From NCBI GenBank assembly GCA_900321255.1, contig ONVK01000040.1, positions 1 to 37,496 on the forward strand: a stretch of DNA of 37,496 bases. The letters are read 5' to 3'. Numbering within the stretch: position 1 is the first letter of the stretch; each line of letters opens with the position of its first letter. Shown one piece after another: positions 1 to 7,831 of this stretch. The notes below the pieces were generated by a model, which saw only the letters and a list, made by a program, of their open reading frames with translations, searched no databases and was not told where the DNA came from. The position numbers and the translations under genes are program-made. The stretch comes from an uncultured Lentisphaerota bacterium (GTDB lineage: Bacteria > Verrucomicrobiota > Kiritimatiellia > RFP12 > UBA1067).

Positions 1-1
1 C

Positions 2-52
2 TACGCGACGCACGGCTGGCGGCTCGCGAAGACGGCGGAAAGGGCGTCGTGA
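2..52 (+). CDS. possible 3' end of an upstream gene (partial)
   Basis: Frame 2 is open from the window edge and ends at TGA 50-52, giving the tail YATHGWRLAKTAERAS. It would be the last 16 residues of a gene lying mostly outside the window. Too little is present to identify it. The opposite strand is also open here (stop at 3-1), so this is a weak call based only on the absence of a better explanation and on the promoter that follows at 137-145. Confidence 0.2.
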   Translation, partial: YATHGWRLAKTAERAS

Positions 53-136
53 AAGGCGAAGAGGCGATGACAGCCAATAAAATAGGGGCATTCGTGGGGC
101 CTGTCCCCGCGACGGCAGGCATCGTTACGTCGATTG

Positions 137-145
137 TGGTATAAT
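137..145 (+). promoter_or_regulatory. extended -10 promoter for the peptide/radical SAM operon
   Basis: TGG followed by TATAAT (140-145), a perfect extended -10 hexamer. No good -35 is visible, which is typical for extended -10 promoters. Transcription would start near 152, leaving a 5' UTR of about 32 bases that contains a purine-rich AAAGGCGG ribosome site before the ATG at 184. Confidence 0.65.
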
Positions 146-183
146 GTGCCGCGGACGGACATCATAAACGAAAGGCGGCGGAC

Positions 184-564
184 ATGAAACTCTCGAAGAA
201 AAGCCAGGCCCGGCAGAGGGCAATCGCGAAGATGGTCGCGTCTGGAAAGGCGCTCGGCGGGCTCCTCGCGGGACTTGTCGCAGCGGCGATTCCCGGCTGC
301 CGTGACAATTCTCCTGGCGCGCGGATGGGCGAGGTTCCCTGTCCCCAGCAGGAACAGAAGCCGAACTCCGGCAACGAGAAGCATGGCAGGAATCCCGCCG
401 TACGCGGCAAATACCTTATCGAGCCGGAGAAGCCGAACGAGACGAACGAAAACAGCGAAGACTTTAGGACGATGGGCGAAATCGCGGAGCCAGAGCCCAA
501 CGCCAAGAACGAAAAGGAGCCCATTTTCGAGGAAGGCGGAGACATCCAGATTTCCGACGAATGA
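184..564 (+). CDS. small exported or RiPP-precursor-like peptide
   Basis: A 126-residue protein with a strongly basic N-terminus (MKLSKKSQARQR), a small-residue hydrophobic segment (about residues 22-38) ending in IPGC, and an acidic, Pro/Asn/Glu-rich tail. The IPGC stretch resembles a lipobox, so a short lipoprotein is possible. The GG inside the hydrophobic stretch could equally be a leader-peptide cleavage site. Its stop overlaps the ATG of the next gene (ATGA, 561-564), so the two are translationally coupled. The neighbour is a radical SAM enzyme with an incomplete SPASM-like cysteine set, the classic arrangement of a ribosomally made peptide and its maturase. Function is inferred from context only; I do not recognise a named precursor family. 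Confidence 0.6.
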   Translation: MKLSKKSQARQRAIAKMVASGKALGGLLAGLVAAAIPGCRDNSPGARMGEVPCPQQEQKPNSGNEKHGRNPAVRGKYLIEPEKPNETNENSEDFRTMGEIAEPEPNAKNEKEPIFEEGGDIQISDE

Positions 565-1373
565 CGCGCTTCCCGCACCACATGACGCTGGAGCTGACGG
601 CGAAGTGCAACTTCCGCTGTCCCTACTGCTACTGCGTCTGGCACGAGCGCCCGGAGCTTGCGAAACCTGAGCTCGACGCCGCCGGATGGAAGCGCGTCCT
701 CGACAAGTGCGCCGCAGACGGAGTCGATGAGATTCTCTTCACCGGCGGCGAGGCGCTCCTCAGGAAAGACCTTTTCGAGATCATCGACTACGCGCGGCAT
801 GCAATGCCCGAGGCGCGTCTTTCGCTTTTCACGAACGCGAGCCGACTCGACGAGAGCATGATCCGCAAGTTCAAGCGGCGTCGCGTACATCTCGCCGCGT
901 CGCTCCAGGGACTTCGCACCTACGCCGAGATGACGGGGACGCGGCGCAGCTTCCGGCGGCTCCTCGCTGTCGTTGCGCGCGCTGCGGAGCTCAAGTGGCC
1001 GATATCGGTTTCGATCACAGTAACGCGCGCGAACATGTCCGAGGCCGCGGATATCTTCGCCGCCGCCGCGCTTTCCGGGGCCAAGTCGATACAGCTCGGG
1101 CCCATGATGGCCGGCGGACGCGCACGGACGCGTCCGGACCTCATGATCACGCGCGGCGAGTTGGAATCGGTGAAGGAGAGCATCCGCTCGCTTCCGGACG
1201 GACGCGTCCCCTACACGTTCTGCGACGAGTTCATCTGCGAATGCCGAACGGACCTTCCGGACGCATTGCGCGAAAAATGGCGCGACCCGAACCACAAGCC
1301 GTGTCCGGCCGGCAGGGATTTCGGCACAGTCGGCCCCAACGGCCGCTACCGCACTTGCCTGCATTCGTTGTGA
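561..1373 (+). CDS. radical SAM protein with truncated SPASM/twitch-like C-terminus
   Basis: A 270-residue radical SAM enzyme. The AdoMet [4Fe-4S] cluster motif CxxxCxxC is at C16, C20 and C23, followed by TGGEALLRKDL (glycine-rich AdoMet-binding motif). The C-terminus carries additional cysteines at about 221, 226, 228, 248 and 266. The last two frame CPAG...PNGRYRTC, which matches the opening of a SPASM domain (CxAG...PdGxxxxC). The protein stops four residues later, so a full SPASM domain is absent. Such enzymes usually install crosslinks or other changes on peptides, and the four-base overlap with the small peptide gene upstream makes that peptide the obvious candidate substrate. A stand-alone role in another pathway cannot be excluded. 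Confidence 0.85.
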   Translation: MTRFPHHMTLELTAKCNFRCPYCYCVWHERPELAKPELDAAGWKRVLDKCAADGVDEILFTGGEALLRKDLFEIIDYARHAMPEARLSLFTNASRLDESMIRKFKRRRVHLAASLQGLRTYAEMTGTRRSFRRLLAVVARAAELKWPISVSITVTRANMSEAADIFAAAALSGAKSIQLGPMMAGGRARTRPDLMITRGELESVKESIRSLPDGRVPYTFCDEFICECRTDLPDALREKWRDPNHKPCPAGRDFGTVGPNGRYRTCLHSL

Positions 1374-1399
1374 CGCGGGTGGAAGCCGACAAGACATCA

Positions 1400-1411
1400 T
1401 TACCATGGTAA
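1400..1411. promoter_or_regulatory. 12-bp palindrome, candidate operator
   Basis: TTACCATGGTAA is a perfect 12-bp palindrome centred about 45 bases upstream of the start site predicted from the -10 at 1438-1443, and is followed by a repeated half-site TTACCA (1413-1418). The position suits a repressor or activator of the heparinase unit. Based on sequence symmetry only. Confidence 0.35.
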
Positions 1412-1434
1412 ATTACCACAGTGTCGGGAGGTTA

Positions 1435-1443
1435 TGATATACT
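1435..1443 (+). promoter_or_regulatory. extended -10 promoter for the heparinase unit
   Basis: TGA followed by TATACT (1438-1443), an extended -10. Seven bases separate it from the ATG at 1451, so the transcript would begin at or beside that ATG (leaderless). Confidence 0.55.
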
Positions 1444-1450
1444 GTCTGGC

Positions 1451-1564
1451 ATGAGACGTTGCAGGATAAATCTTCCAAATCGGTGCCAGCGCTTGATCAG
1501 CCGAGTGGCACACCGCGCGTTTGAAGGGGGCAAGCGGCGAATCGAAAGGGTCGCGCCGCTATGA
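1451..1564 (+). CDS. 37-codon upstream ORF overlapping the heparinase gene
   Basis: An Arg-rich 37-residue ORF (MRRCRINLPNRCQRL...) whose ATG lies 7 bases after an extended -10, the spacing seen at real leaderless starts elsewhere in the window. Its TGA (1562-1564) overlaps the next ATG at 1561 as ATGA, so translation would be coupled to the heparinase-like gene. There is no signal peptide and no recognisable family. It may be a leader peptide or a remnant of a former N-terminus; the heparinase-like protein lacks the export signal usual for such enzymes. Real translation is uncertain. Confidence 0.4.
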   Translation: MRRCRINLPNRCQRLISRVAHRAFEGGKRRIERVAPL

Positions 1565-3351
1565 CAAGGAAAACCTACTGTGGCAATTTACTGTTCGACG
1601 ACGCGATCGGCGTCGCCGTGGAGAAGGGGCACCCGAGGCTCTTCGCAGGGGCCGACGGGTTCGCCGGGATAAAGCCCGCCGCAAAGAAGGGGTCGCTGTG
1701 CGAGCTCGCGCTGAAGCGCCTCATCGAGCGCTCCGACCTGCTTCTCGGGACGCAGCCGGTCGAGCGCAGGATGACGGGGCGGCGTCTGCTCCACGTCTCG
1801 CGCACCGCCCTCTACCGCATATCGACGCTCTCGATGGCGTACCGCGTCACCGGCGAGCGCAGGTACCTCGAGCGCGCCTTCGCCGAGCTGAATACCGTCT
1901 GCGCGTTCTCTGACTGGAACCCGAGCCACTTCCTCGACACGGGCGAGATGTCGCTCGCAGTGGCGATCGGATACGACTGGCTGTACGACGGGCTTTCCGA
2001 GGACGAGCGCCGCGGGATACGCGAGGGACTCGCGAGGAACGGACTCGACGCCGGCAAGAAGGGCGGATGGTGGGCTAAGGCGAGCAACAACTGGGGGCAG
2101 GTGTGCCGCGCCGGGATGATCGCCGCCGCGCTCTCGCTCGCGGACGACCCTGCGCTGCGCGCAGACTGCGCGAAGATGCTCAAGGAGAGCGTCGAGGCGC
2201 TGCCGATATCCATGAAGGCGATGTCTCCCGACGGATGCTATCCGGAGGGAACCGGCTACTGGCACTACGGCGTCAGCTTCAACGTCTTCGCGATCGCGAT
2301 GCTCGAGTCCGCGTGCGGGACCGACTTCGGCCTCTCGGACCTTCCGGGATTCTGGGAGACTGCCGACTACCCCAACCTCGTGACGGGTCCGACCGGACTC
2401 ACCGTCGGCTATTCCGACTGCGGCTCTGGACGCTCCGCGATGCAGATACTGTGGTGGTTTGCGCGCAAGCTCAATCGCCCCGACGTCGTCTCCGCGAAGG
2501 AGGTGTGGGAGTGGAACAACCCGCCGCCGAAGAACTTCTCCGGATGGCAGCCGCCGGTCGAGCTCCTCTGGATGGACGACAGGAAGCTCGAGACCTTCCC
2601 CGGCCGCGCGCCGCTCGTGTGGTGCGCGAAGGGCGTGGTCCCGATCGCGACACTCCGCTCCGGATGGGGCAAGGGCGATTCGTTCGCGGGGCTCAAGGGC
2701 GGCAGCCCGAGCGCGAACCACGGACACATGGACGGCGGCAACTTCGTCCTCGACATGGCCGGGGTGCGCTGGGCGTGGGAGCTTCCGCACGAGGAGTACA
2801 ACCGCATCGAGCAGATGAAGACTGTCTCGCTCTGGAGCATGTCGCAGGAGTCCTCGCGCTGGTCGCTCCTCAGGCTCAACACGTTCGGACACAACGTGCC
2901 GCGCATCGGCGACGCGCAGCAGTCCGTCAAGGGCTTCGCCAAGTTCGTGAACGCCGTCGACTCTCCCTCCCCCTCGGCCATAATCGACCTGACGTCCCTG
3001 TATCCGGACGCGACGAACGTTACGCGCGTCGCGACGCTTTCCAGGGACGGCAAGACGTTTGAGGTGTCCGACTCGTTTTATGGGCTCAAGCCCGGCACTG
3101 ATGTCCACTGGCAGTTCGTCCTGAAAGCGAGGGCGGAGGCAAAGGGCGGTTTGCTGTCGCTAGTGGACGGAGACCATGTGCTCAGCGTGGCCCGCGAGGG
3201 CACGCAGGCGACTTCGTGGTTCGTCTCCGAGGCGGAGGGCCCGAAGCCCCTCAACTCGCCGAATCCCGGCTTCTCCATCGCTTCCTTCGTGGTGCGTGCG
3301 GGAGATGACGGCAAGGCATCCGCGAAGGTCAGGTTCGCGCTCGCAAAGTGA
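1561..3351 (+). CDS. heparinase II/III-like polysaccharide lyase family protein
   Basis: A 596-residue protein with the architecture of heparinase II/III and alginate-lyase-like enzymes. An alpha-helical toroid covers about residues 20-330, with HPRLF near the start and the ASNNWGQV and TGYWHYGVSF motifs near residues 177 and 234. A beta-sandwich domain carrying NHGHMDGGNFVLD (about 384-396) and a PHEEYNR segment follows. The His and Tyr residues in these motifs are the usual catalytic positions in this fold. It would cleave uronic-acid-containing polysaccharides by beta-elimination. No signal peptide is visible from the ATG at 1561, which is unusual for the family; the overlapping upstream ORF may be connected with that. 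It is convergent with the GH16 gene. Confidence 0.85.
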   Translation: MTRKTYCGNLLFDDAIGVAVEKGHPRLFAGADGFAGIKPAAKKGSLCELALKRLIERSDLLLGTQPVERRMTGRRLLHVSRTALYRISTLSMAYRVTGERRYLERAFAELNTVCAFSDWNPSHFLDTGEMSLAVAIGYDWLYDGLSEDERRGIREGLARNGLDAGKKGGWWAKASNNWGQVCRAGMIAAALSLADDPALRADCAKMLKESVEALPISMKAMSPDGCYPEGTGYWHYGVSFNVFAIAMLESACGTDFGLSDLPGFWETADYPNLVTGPTGLTVGYSDCGSGRSAMQILWWFARKLNRPDVVSAKEVWEWNNPPPKNFSGWQPPVELLWMDDRKLETFPGRAPLVWCAKGVVPIATLRSGWGKGDSFAGLKGGSPSANHGHMDGGNFVLDMAGVRWAWELPHEEYNRIEQMKTVSLWSMSQESSRWSLLRLNTFGHNVPRIGDAQQSVKGFAKFVNAVDSPSPSAIIDLTSLYPDATNVTRVATLSRDGKTFEVSDSFYGLKPGTDVHWQFVLKARAEAKGGLLSLVDGDHVLSVAREGTQATSWFVSEAEGPKPLNSPNPGFSIASFVVRAGDDGKASAKVRFALAK

Positions 3352-3424
3352 GAGGAATCAAGTGAGGCGGGTCAGGCGAAGGGACACGTCGCAAGCGCGG
3401 TGGGGACGGACCCCATGGTAAACG

Positions 3425-4273
3425 CTACTTCGTCGGCTTCAGGAATTCGGTGAAGGTCTTGCCGTTGCGGGAGCCGGAGTAGATCTTTACCCAGTCGACG
3501 TGCATGGCCGTCGGAAGCGTCGATTCGTCCACCGCGCCTACCCATTGGCCGCCGAGCTGCATGTCGATCATGAGGTAGAAGGGCTCCGTCCAGGGGTAGC
3601 GCTTCGGGTCGTCGTCGACCTTTTCGTACACGTGGGTCGCCTTTCCGTTCACCGACCACGTGACCTTCTCTGGCGTCCACTCGATCGCGTAGACGTTCCA
3701 GTCGTTCGGCTTTATGTCGCCCTTGCCGCCGCTGGGTGGGTCGTTCTTGTGCTCGGCGGTCCAGCCGGAGTGGACGGTATGGTAGACGAAGCCGTCGGAA
3801 TTCAGCCGCTCGATGATGTCGATCTCTCCGCAGTCCGGCCATTTGGCCGTGGGCTTCTCGGGCATCATCCAGATTGCGGGCCATGCGCCTTTCTGCGCCT
3901 CCAGCTTGCAGCGGATCTCGACCTTTCCGTACTTGACGGCGAGATGCCCGTGTGTCGAGACTCCCCCTGTGAGGACGCTGCGCTTGTCCGCGGCGAGATC
4001 GTCGTTCTTCACGCCGTAGGCATGGAGCTGGCCGTCCTTGACCGCAACGAGATCGGGCCTCTCGGACATGTTCCTGTTCCAGTCGGAGGTCCCCGGCCCT
4101 ATGCGCGTCCAGAGCTTGCCGTTCAGCTTCGTGCCTTTGAAGTCCTCGGTGAACTTGAGCTTCCACACGACGGGCGCGGTCGCCGCGCCGCCGGACTTCC
4201 GAGGCGCATCCTTTGCCGCGAAACACGCCGAGGCACATGCCAGGAATGCGATTGCCGCCAGTTGTGCTTTCAT
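3425..4273 (-). CDS. secreted glycoside hydrolase family 16 protein
   Basis: A 282-residue protein from the ATG at 4273, chosen because it starts a clear signal peptide (MKAQLAAIAFLACASACFA) and is preceded by an AAGGGG ribosome site. A longer open frame to 4360 reads through the promoter and is unlikely. The GH16 signature EIDIIE (about residues 148-153) supplies nucleophile and acid/base. WPAIWMMP and DWVKIYSG are typical flanking strands of the jelly-roll fold. The family hydrolyses beta-1,3 or mixed beta-1,3/1,4 glucans and marine galactans; which one cannot be told here. Its promoter is divergent from that of the M3 peptidase operon. Confidence 0.92.
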   Translation of the reverse strand: MKAQLAAIAFLACASACFAAKDAPRKSGGAATAPVVWKLKFTEDFKGTKLNGKLWTRIGPGTSDWNRNMSERPDLVAVKDGQLHAYGVKNDDLAADKRSVLTGGVSTHGHLAVKYGKVEIRCKLEAQKGAWPAIWMMPEKPTAKWPDCGEIDIIERLNSDGFVYHTVHSGWTAEHKNDPPSGGKGDIKPNDWNVYAIEWTPEKVTWSVNGKATHVYEKVDDDPKRYPWTEPFYLMIDMQLGGQWVGAVDESTLPTAMHVDWVKIYSGSRNGKTFTEFLKPTK

Positions 4274-4322
4274 GTTCTGCCCCTTTGCCTTGCCGCAAGG
4301 CGGTTCCCGCCATGCCAGCGAT

Positions 4323-4331
4323 ATGATACCA
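4323..4331 (-). promoter_or_regulatory. extended -10 promoter of the GH16 gene
   Basis: Read leftwards, TGG followed by TATCAT. The start codon is about 49 bases downstream, so this is one of the few transcripts here with a conventional leader. The leader contains the inverted repeat GCCTTGCGGCAAGGC directly before the ribosome site. Confidence 0.5.
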
Positions 4332-4373
4332 TTTCCCCGACGGCCGCGCAATCGCCGCACAGCCGAAACGGTG

Positions 4374-4403
4374 CTGACAAATTAAAGGGCAATATGGTAT
4401 AAT
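4374..4403 (+). promoter_or_regulatory. promoter of the M3 peptidase operon (leaderless)
   Basis: CTGACA (4374-4379), an 18-base spacer, then TGG-TATAAT (-10 at 4398-4403). The ATG begins six bases later at 4410, so +1 should fall on or next to the A of the start codon. No ribosome site fits in between. Confidence 0.7.
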
Positions 4404-4409
4404 TGCCCC

Positions 4410-6305
4410 ATGAAGAAAAGCATGTTTCCGGATTGGTCGTCGTTGACGCCAGAAAAGGCCGCGGCGGATTTGCCGCGCCTCCTCGAAGAAGCCGAGAAGG
4501 GCGTGGCGAAGATAGAGGCATCGTCTCCACAGACTTTCGAAGACCTCGAGTGGGCCCTTGCGGACGCGACTCGCCCGCTGTGGGACCTCTGGGGAATGGT
4601 CGGCCACATGATGTCGGTAATGAACTCCGACGAGTGGCGCAAGGTCGACGAGGAGTTCCGCCCGAAGATCGTAGAGTTCTCCCTCAGGGTTTCGCAGTCG
4701 AAGCGGCTCAACGACCTTGCCAAGGAGGTCCTTATGCGCCTCAAGTCGTGCGGCGGCGAAGGGCCGAACGCGACGAAGATACGCATACTCGAGAAGTCGA
4801 TCCAGGGAGCGGAGCTCTCGGGCGTCTCGCTCGAAGGCGAGAAGAAGAAGCGCTTCAACGAAATCTCCCAGCGCCTCTCGAAGCTTTCGATGGACTACTC
4901 CAACGCCGTCCTCGACGCGACGGATGCGTTCAAGTTCGAGAAGGATGGCAAGACCTACACGATCGACGACGCGAACTATCCGCAGACGATGAAGCACTGC
5001 GCCGACCGCGAGGTGCGCGAGAAGCTCTTCCGCGCCCGGTCGACGCGCGCGCCAGAGAACACGGCGAGGATCGACGAGATTCTCGCCCTCCGCTTCGAGA
5101 AGGCGAAGCTGCTCGGCTTCAGGAACCCGGCGGAGCTCTCGATCGCCGTCAAGAGCGCGCCGTCCGTCGCGGCGGTGATGAAGATGATCGACGACCTCGA
5201 TGCGGCGACCGAGAAGATAGCCGCCGAGGAAAAGGCGGAGCTCGTCGAGTCCGCGAAGGGCGCGGTGGAGAAGCTTGAGCCGTGGGACCAGTCGTACTAT
5301 GCGACGCGGCTGCGCGAAAGCAAGTACTCCTATTCCGAGGAGGAGCTGAAGAAGTACTTCGAGGTGGAGGATGTCGTCGCGGGGCTGTTCAAGATGGCGA
5401 ACTTCCTCTACAACGTGGACATCCGCGAGCTGAAGGGCGACGAGAAGCCGTCCGTATGGCATCCCGACGTCAGGTTCTTCGAGGTGTCTGAGGGCGGGAA
5501 GCCGATCGCCCACTTCTACTTTGACCCGTATGTCCGGAACGGCCAGAAGCGCGGCGGCGCGTGGATGAACTCCTTTGAAGACCGCTGCGACCGCAGGGGC
5601 GTCCTCCCGCTTGCCCTCGTCGTCACGAATTTCCCGCAGCCCGACGAGAACGGCAAGTCGTATCTCCCGATGCGCGAGGTCGAGACTGTCTTCCACGAGT
5701 TCGGCCACGCGACGCAGTGCATGTTCACGAGGATCGGCGAGGAGGGCGCCGCTGGGCTTTCGCTCGTCGAGTGGGACGCGGTGGAGGTCGCGAGCCAGTT
5801 CAACGAGAACTGGTGCCTCGACGACCGCACCGGAATCAGCGTTCCCGCCGACCTCAAGAAGAAGGTGCTCGCCGCGAAGAACTTCCGCGCGGCGACGGTG
5901 TGCCGCGCCCAGCTCGCGCTCGCCAAGATCGACATGCTGCTGCATATCGGCGAGAACGGCGGCAAGAAGCCCCGCGAGATCAAGGAGGAGATATTCCGCC
6001 ACTTCGACATGCCGATGGTAAAGGAGGATCTCTTCCTCTGCGCGTTCGGCCACATCTTCGCGGGCGGATATTCCGCCGGCTACTACGGCTACAAGTGGGC
6101 CGAGGTGATGAGCGCCGACTGCTACGGCGCGTTCGAGGAGGCGGGGCTTTCCGACGACGCCGCCGTGAAGCGCGTCGGCAAGGCGTACCGCGACACCGTC
6201 CTCGCGCTCGGCGGCAGCGAGTCGGCCTACGAGGTGTTCCGGCATTTCCGCGGCCGTGCGCCGACGATTGACGCGCTTCTCCGCCAGCGGGGCCTCAAGC
6301 GATGA
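4410..6305 (+). CDS. M3 family metallopeptidase (oligopeptidase A / thimet-like)
   Basis: A 631-residue cytosolic zinc peptidase. HEFGH at residues 429-433 gives the two His ligands and catalytic Glu. The downstream EWDAVEVASQFNENW segment (about 453-467) holds the third zinc ligand Glu and matches the EWDAVE-x-SQ pattern of the oligopeptidase A branch. The helical N-terminal half is normal and overall length is slightly below the usual 680. It degrades short peptides, including cleaved signal peptides in other bacteria. No signal peptide is present. The start is leaderless. Its stop overlaps the ATG of the CAAX-protease-related gene by four bases (ATGA). Confidence 0.93.
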   Translation: MKKSMFPDWSSLTPEKAAADLPRLLEEAEKGVAKIEASSPQTFEDLEWALADATRPLWDLWGMVGHMMSVMNSDEWRKVDEEFRPKIVEFSLRVSQSKRLNDLAKEVLMRLKSCGGEGPNATKIRILEKSIQGAELSGVSLEGEKKKRFNEISQRLSKLSMDYSNAVLDATDAFKFEKDGKTYTIDDANYPQTMKHCADREVREKLFRARSTRAPENTARIDEILALRFEKAKLLGFRNPAELSIAVKSAPSVAAVMKMIDDLDAATEKIAAEEKAELVESAKGAVEKLEPWDQSYYATRLRESKYSYSEEELKKYFEVEDVVAGLFKMANFLYNVDIRELKGDEKPSVWHPDVRFFEVSEGGKPIAHFYFDPYVRNGQKRGGAWMNSFEDRCDRRGVLPLALVVTNFPQPDENGKSYLPMREVETVFHEFGHATQCMFTRIGEEGAAGLSLVEWDAVEVASQFNENWCLDDRTGISVPADLKKKVLAAKNFRAATVCRAQLALAKIDMLLHIGENGGKKPREIKEEIFRHFDMPMVKEDLFLCAFGHIFAGGYSAGYYGYKWAEVMSADCYGAFEEAGLSDDAAVKRVGKAYRDTVLALGGSESAYEVFRHFRGRAPTIDALLRQRGLKR

Positions 6306-6907
6306 CGTACCGCGCAAAGAAGAGCTTCGTCTCCATCCTGCCGTACGCGGTCTGGATGGCGATGATGCTTCTTCTTCCCGCGACGCCCGAATGCTACGCC
6401 GCGCGCACTTTCGTGACGCTCGTGGTGCTTCTGCCGTGCCTCGTGTATCTCGAGCACCACCACGGCGTGATACACCGCAACTCGAAGATGCTGCCGGAAC
6501 TCGTGTGGGGAGTCCTTGTCGGGCTACTTGTCCTCGCGATATGGGTGTGGCCTGAGCAGTTCGGATGGTACCGCAGATGGTGCATCTACGGCGACGGAGG
6601 AACGGCCGCAGTCGACGAGAGCGAGATGATCTTCAAGATAGTGCGCCTCCTCGGGAGCGCGTTCGTCATCTCCGTCGCCGAGGAGCTTTTCTTCCGCCGT
6701 TGGCTTATGCGCTTCGCGGGCTTCTGGTGGATGGTCGCGCTCTTTGCCGTTGAGCACGACCGCTGGCTCGTCGGCGCGATAGCTGGCGTCCTTTACGGCT
6801 GGCTCGCCCTCAGGAAGGGGCTTCTCTCGGCGATAATCGCCCATGTCACGACTAATCTCGCGCTCGGGCTGTATGTTCTCGAGACCGGCAACTGGCAGTT
6901 CTGGTGA
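6302..6907 (+). CDS. CPBP family (CAAX prenyl protease-related) membrane protein
   Basis: A 201-residue polytopic membrane protein with the three CPBP motifs: EELFFRR (E127, E128, R132 area), FAVEH (H152) and HVTTN (H181, N185). These line an intramembrane glutamate protease site. The pattern resembles the CAAX-protease-related proteins that accompany exosortase-type systems, but no exosortase is in the window. Substrate unknown. It overlaps the M3 peptidase gene by four bases and is followed 16 bases later by the methyltransferase, so the three form an operon. Confidence 0.85.
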   Translation: MTYRAKKSFVSILPYAVWMAMMLLLPATPECYAARTFVTLVVLLPCLVYLEHHHGVIHRNSKMLPELVWGVLVGLLVLAIWVWPEQFGWYRRWCIYGDGGTAAVDESEMIFKIVRLLGSAFVISVAEELFFRRWLMRFAGFWWMVALFAVEHDRWLVGAIAGVLYGWLALRKGLLSAIIAHVTTNLALGLYVLETGNWQFW

Positions 6908-6923
6908 ATTTTCCGGAAGACAC

Positions 6924-7742
6924 ATGAAAGACGACTACGAACTTCTCGATTCAGGCGACGGGCGAAAGCTCGAGCGCTTCGGAAAGTATGTGCTCGCGCG
7001 GCCGTGCTCGCAGGCGCTTTGGCGTCCTTCGCGCCCCAAGCAGGAATGGGACCGCGCAGACGCCTCGTTCGACCGCGAGGACGGCAACCGCTGGCATGGC
7101 CGCACCAATCTCCCGAAGGAATGGACGATCGAGACGGCGGACATAAAGTTCAAGCTTGGCGGAACCGACTTCGGACACCTCGGGATCTTCCCCGAGCAGC
7201 GCGCGCAGTGGAAGTGGATACGCGGAATGGCGAAAGGCGCGCGGGTGTTGAACCTCTTCGCCTACTCCGGCGGCTCCACGATGGCGTCGGCGCTCGGCGG
7301 CGCGGAAGTCTGCCATCTCGACGCGTCGAAGGGGATGGTGGAGTGGGCGCGCGAGAATGCGCGGCTGAACGGCCTCGGCGACGCGCCGATCCGCTGGATC
7401 GTCGACGACGCGCACAAGTTCATGAAGCGCGAAATCCGCCGCGGGCGGCGATACGACGCGGTGATTCTCGACCCACCGACATTCGGGCGCGGCGCAGGCG
7501 GCGAGATGTACAAGATCGAGCGCGACCTCAAGGAGACTCTCGGCCTCGTGCGCGATCTTATGAGCGACGGGCCGCGATTCGTCCTCTTCTCGAGCCACAC
7601 GCCTGGACTTTCACCGATTGTAGCCGAGAACATCCTCGGCCAGCTTTGGCCTGACGCGCGGCTCGAATCTGGCGAAATGACGCTTGACGGCGCCGGCCTC
7701 AAGTGCCCGAGCGGAATCTTCTGCCGCGCCGTCTGGGGCTGA
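6924..7742 (+). CDS. class I SAM-dependent rRNA methyltransferase (RlmI/YccW-like)
   Basis: A 272-residue enzyme from the ATG at 6924, preceded by a CGGAAGA ribosome site. It has the AdoMet motif I VLNLFAYSGGSTMASALGGA, an acidic motif II (HLDASKGMVEWA), and the catalytic motif ILDPPTFGRG, which is characteristic of the RlmI/RlmK group that makes 5-methylcytosine or N-methylguanine in 23S rRNA. The N-terminal PUA domain of full-length RlmI is absent; a short beta-rich leader occupies residues 1-75. It is the third gene of the M3 peptidase operon. The exact target base cannot be assigned. Confidence 0.85.
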   Translation: MKDDYELLDSGDGRKLERFGKYVLARPCSQALWRPSRPKQEWDRADASFDREDGNRWHGRTNLPKEWTIETADIKFKLGGTDFGHLGIFPEQRAQWKWIRGMAKGARVLNLFAYSGGSTMASALGGAEVCHLDASKGMVEWARENARLNGLGDAPIRWIVDDAHKFMKREIRRGRRYDAVILDPPTFGRGAGGEMYKIERDLKETLGLVRDLMSDGPRFVLFSSHTPGLSPIVAENILGQLWPDARLESGEMTLDGAGLKCPSGIFCRAVWG

Positions 7743-7786
7743 CCGCTTCGAAAAAATCGACAATGCGGCGCCGCCTGCCGTGCTCC

Positions 7787-7817
7787 GCCGAATCCTCGGC
7801 AGCAGCGGCTGTTTTTT
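7787..7817 (+). terminator. weak candidate intrinsic terminator
   Basis: GCCGA-ATCC-TCGGC (7787-7800) and an overlapping CAGC/GCTG stem (7800-7811) precede six T residues (7812-7817). Stems are short. The last T doubles as the TGG of the next promoter, so terminator and promoter would be fused. Confidence 0.25.
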
Positions 7818-7825
7818 GGTATAAT
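7817..7825 (+). promoter_or_regulatory. extended -10 promoter of the DUF1080 fusion (leaderless)
   Basis: TGG-TATAAT with the hexamer at 7820-7825, and the ATG six bases later at 7832. This predicts a leaderless mRNA. Confidence 0.7.
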
Positions 7826-7831
7826 AGCCGC

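Noticed and set aside
67-144. 25-codon ORF (MTANKIGAFVGPVP...) with an AAGAGGCG ribosome-like site
   Set aside because: Its stop codon is formed by the -10 hexamer of the next promoter and it has no recognisable features; more likely chance.
1-384. 127-residue ORF on the minus strand
   Set aside because: It runs antisense through the promoter and the small peptide gene, has biased Arg/Cys composition and no family features.
1374-1399. Continuation of the radical SAM gene into a full SPASM domain by frameshift
   Set aside because: None of the three frames after 1373 encodes SPASM-like cysteines, so the short C-terminus appears genuine.
3372-6317. 981-residue minus-strand ORF, and similar very long antisense frames (for example 7262-9928 and 21749-25087)
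   Set aside because: Arg/Val/Leu/Glu-rich shadow frames expected opposite high-GC genes; the plus-strand or GH16 genes there have clear catalytic motifs and promoters.
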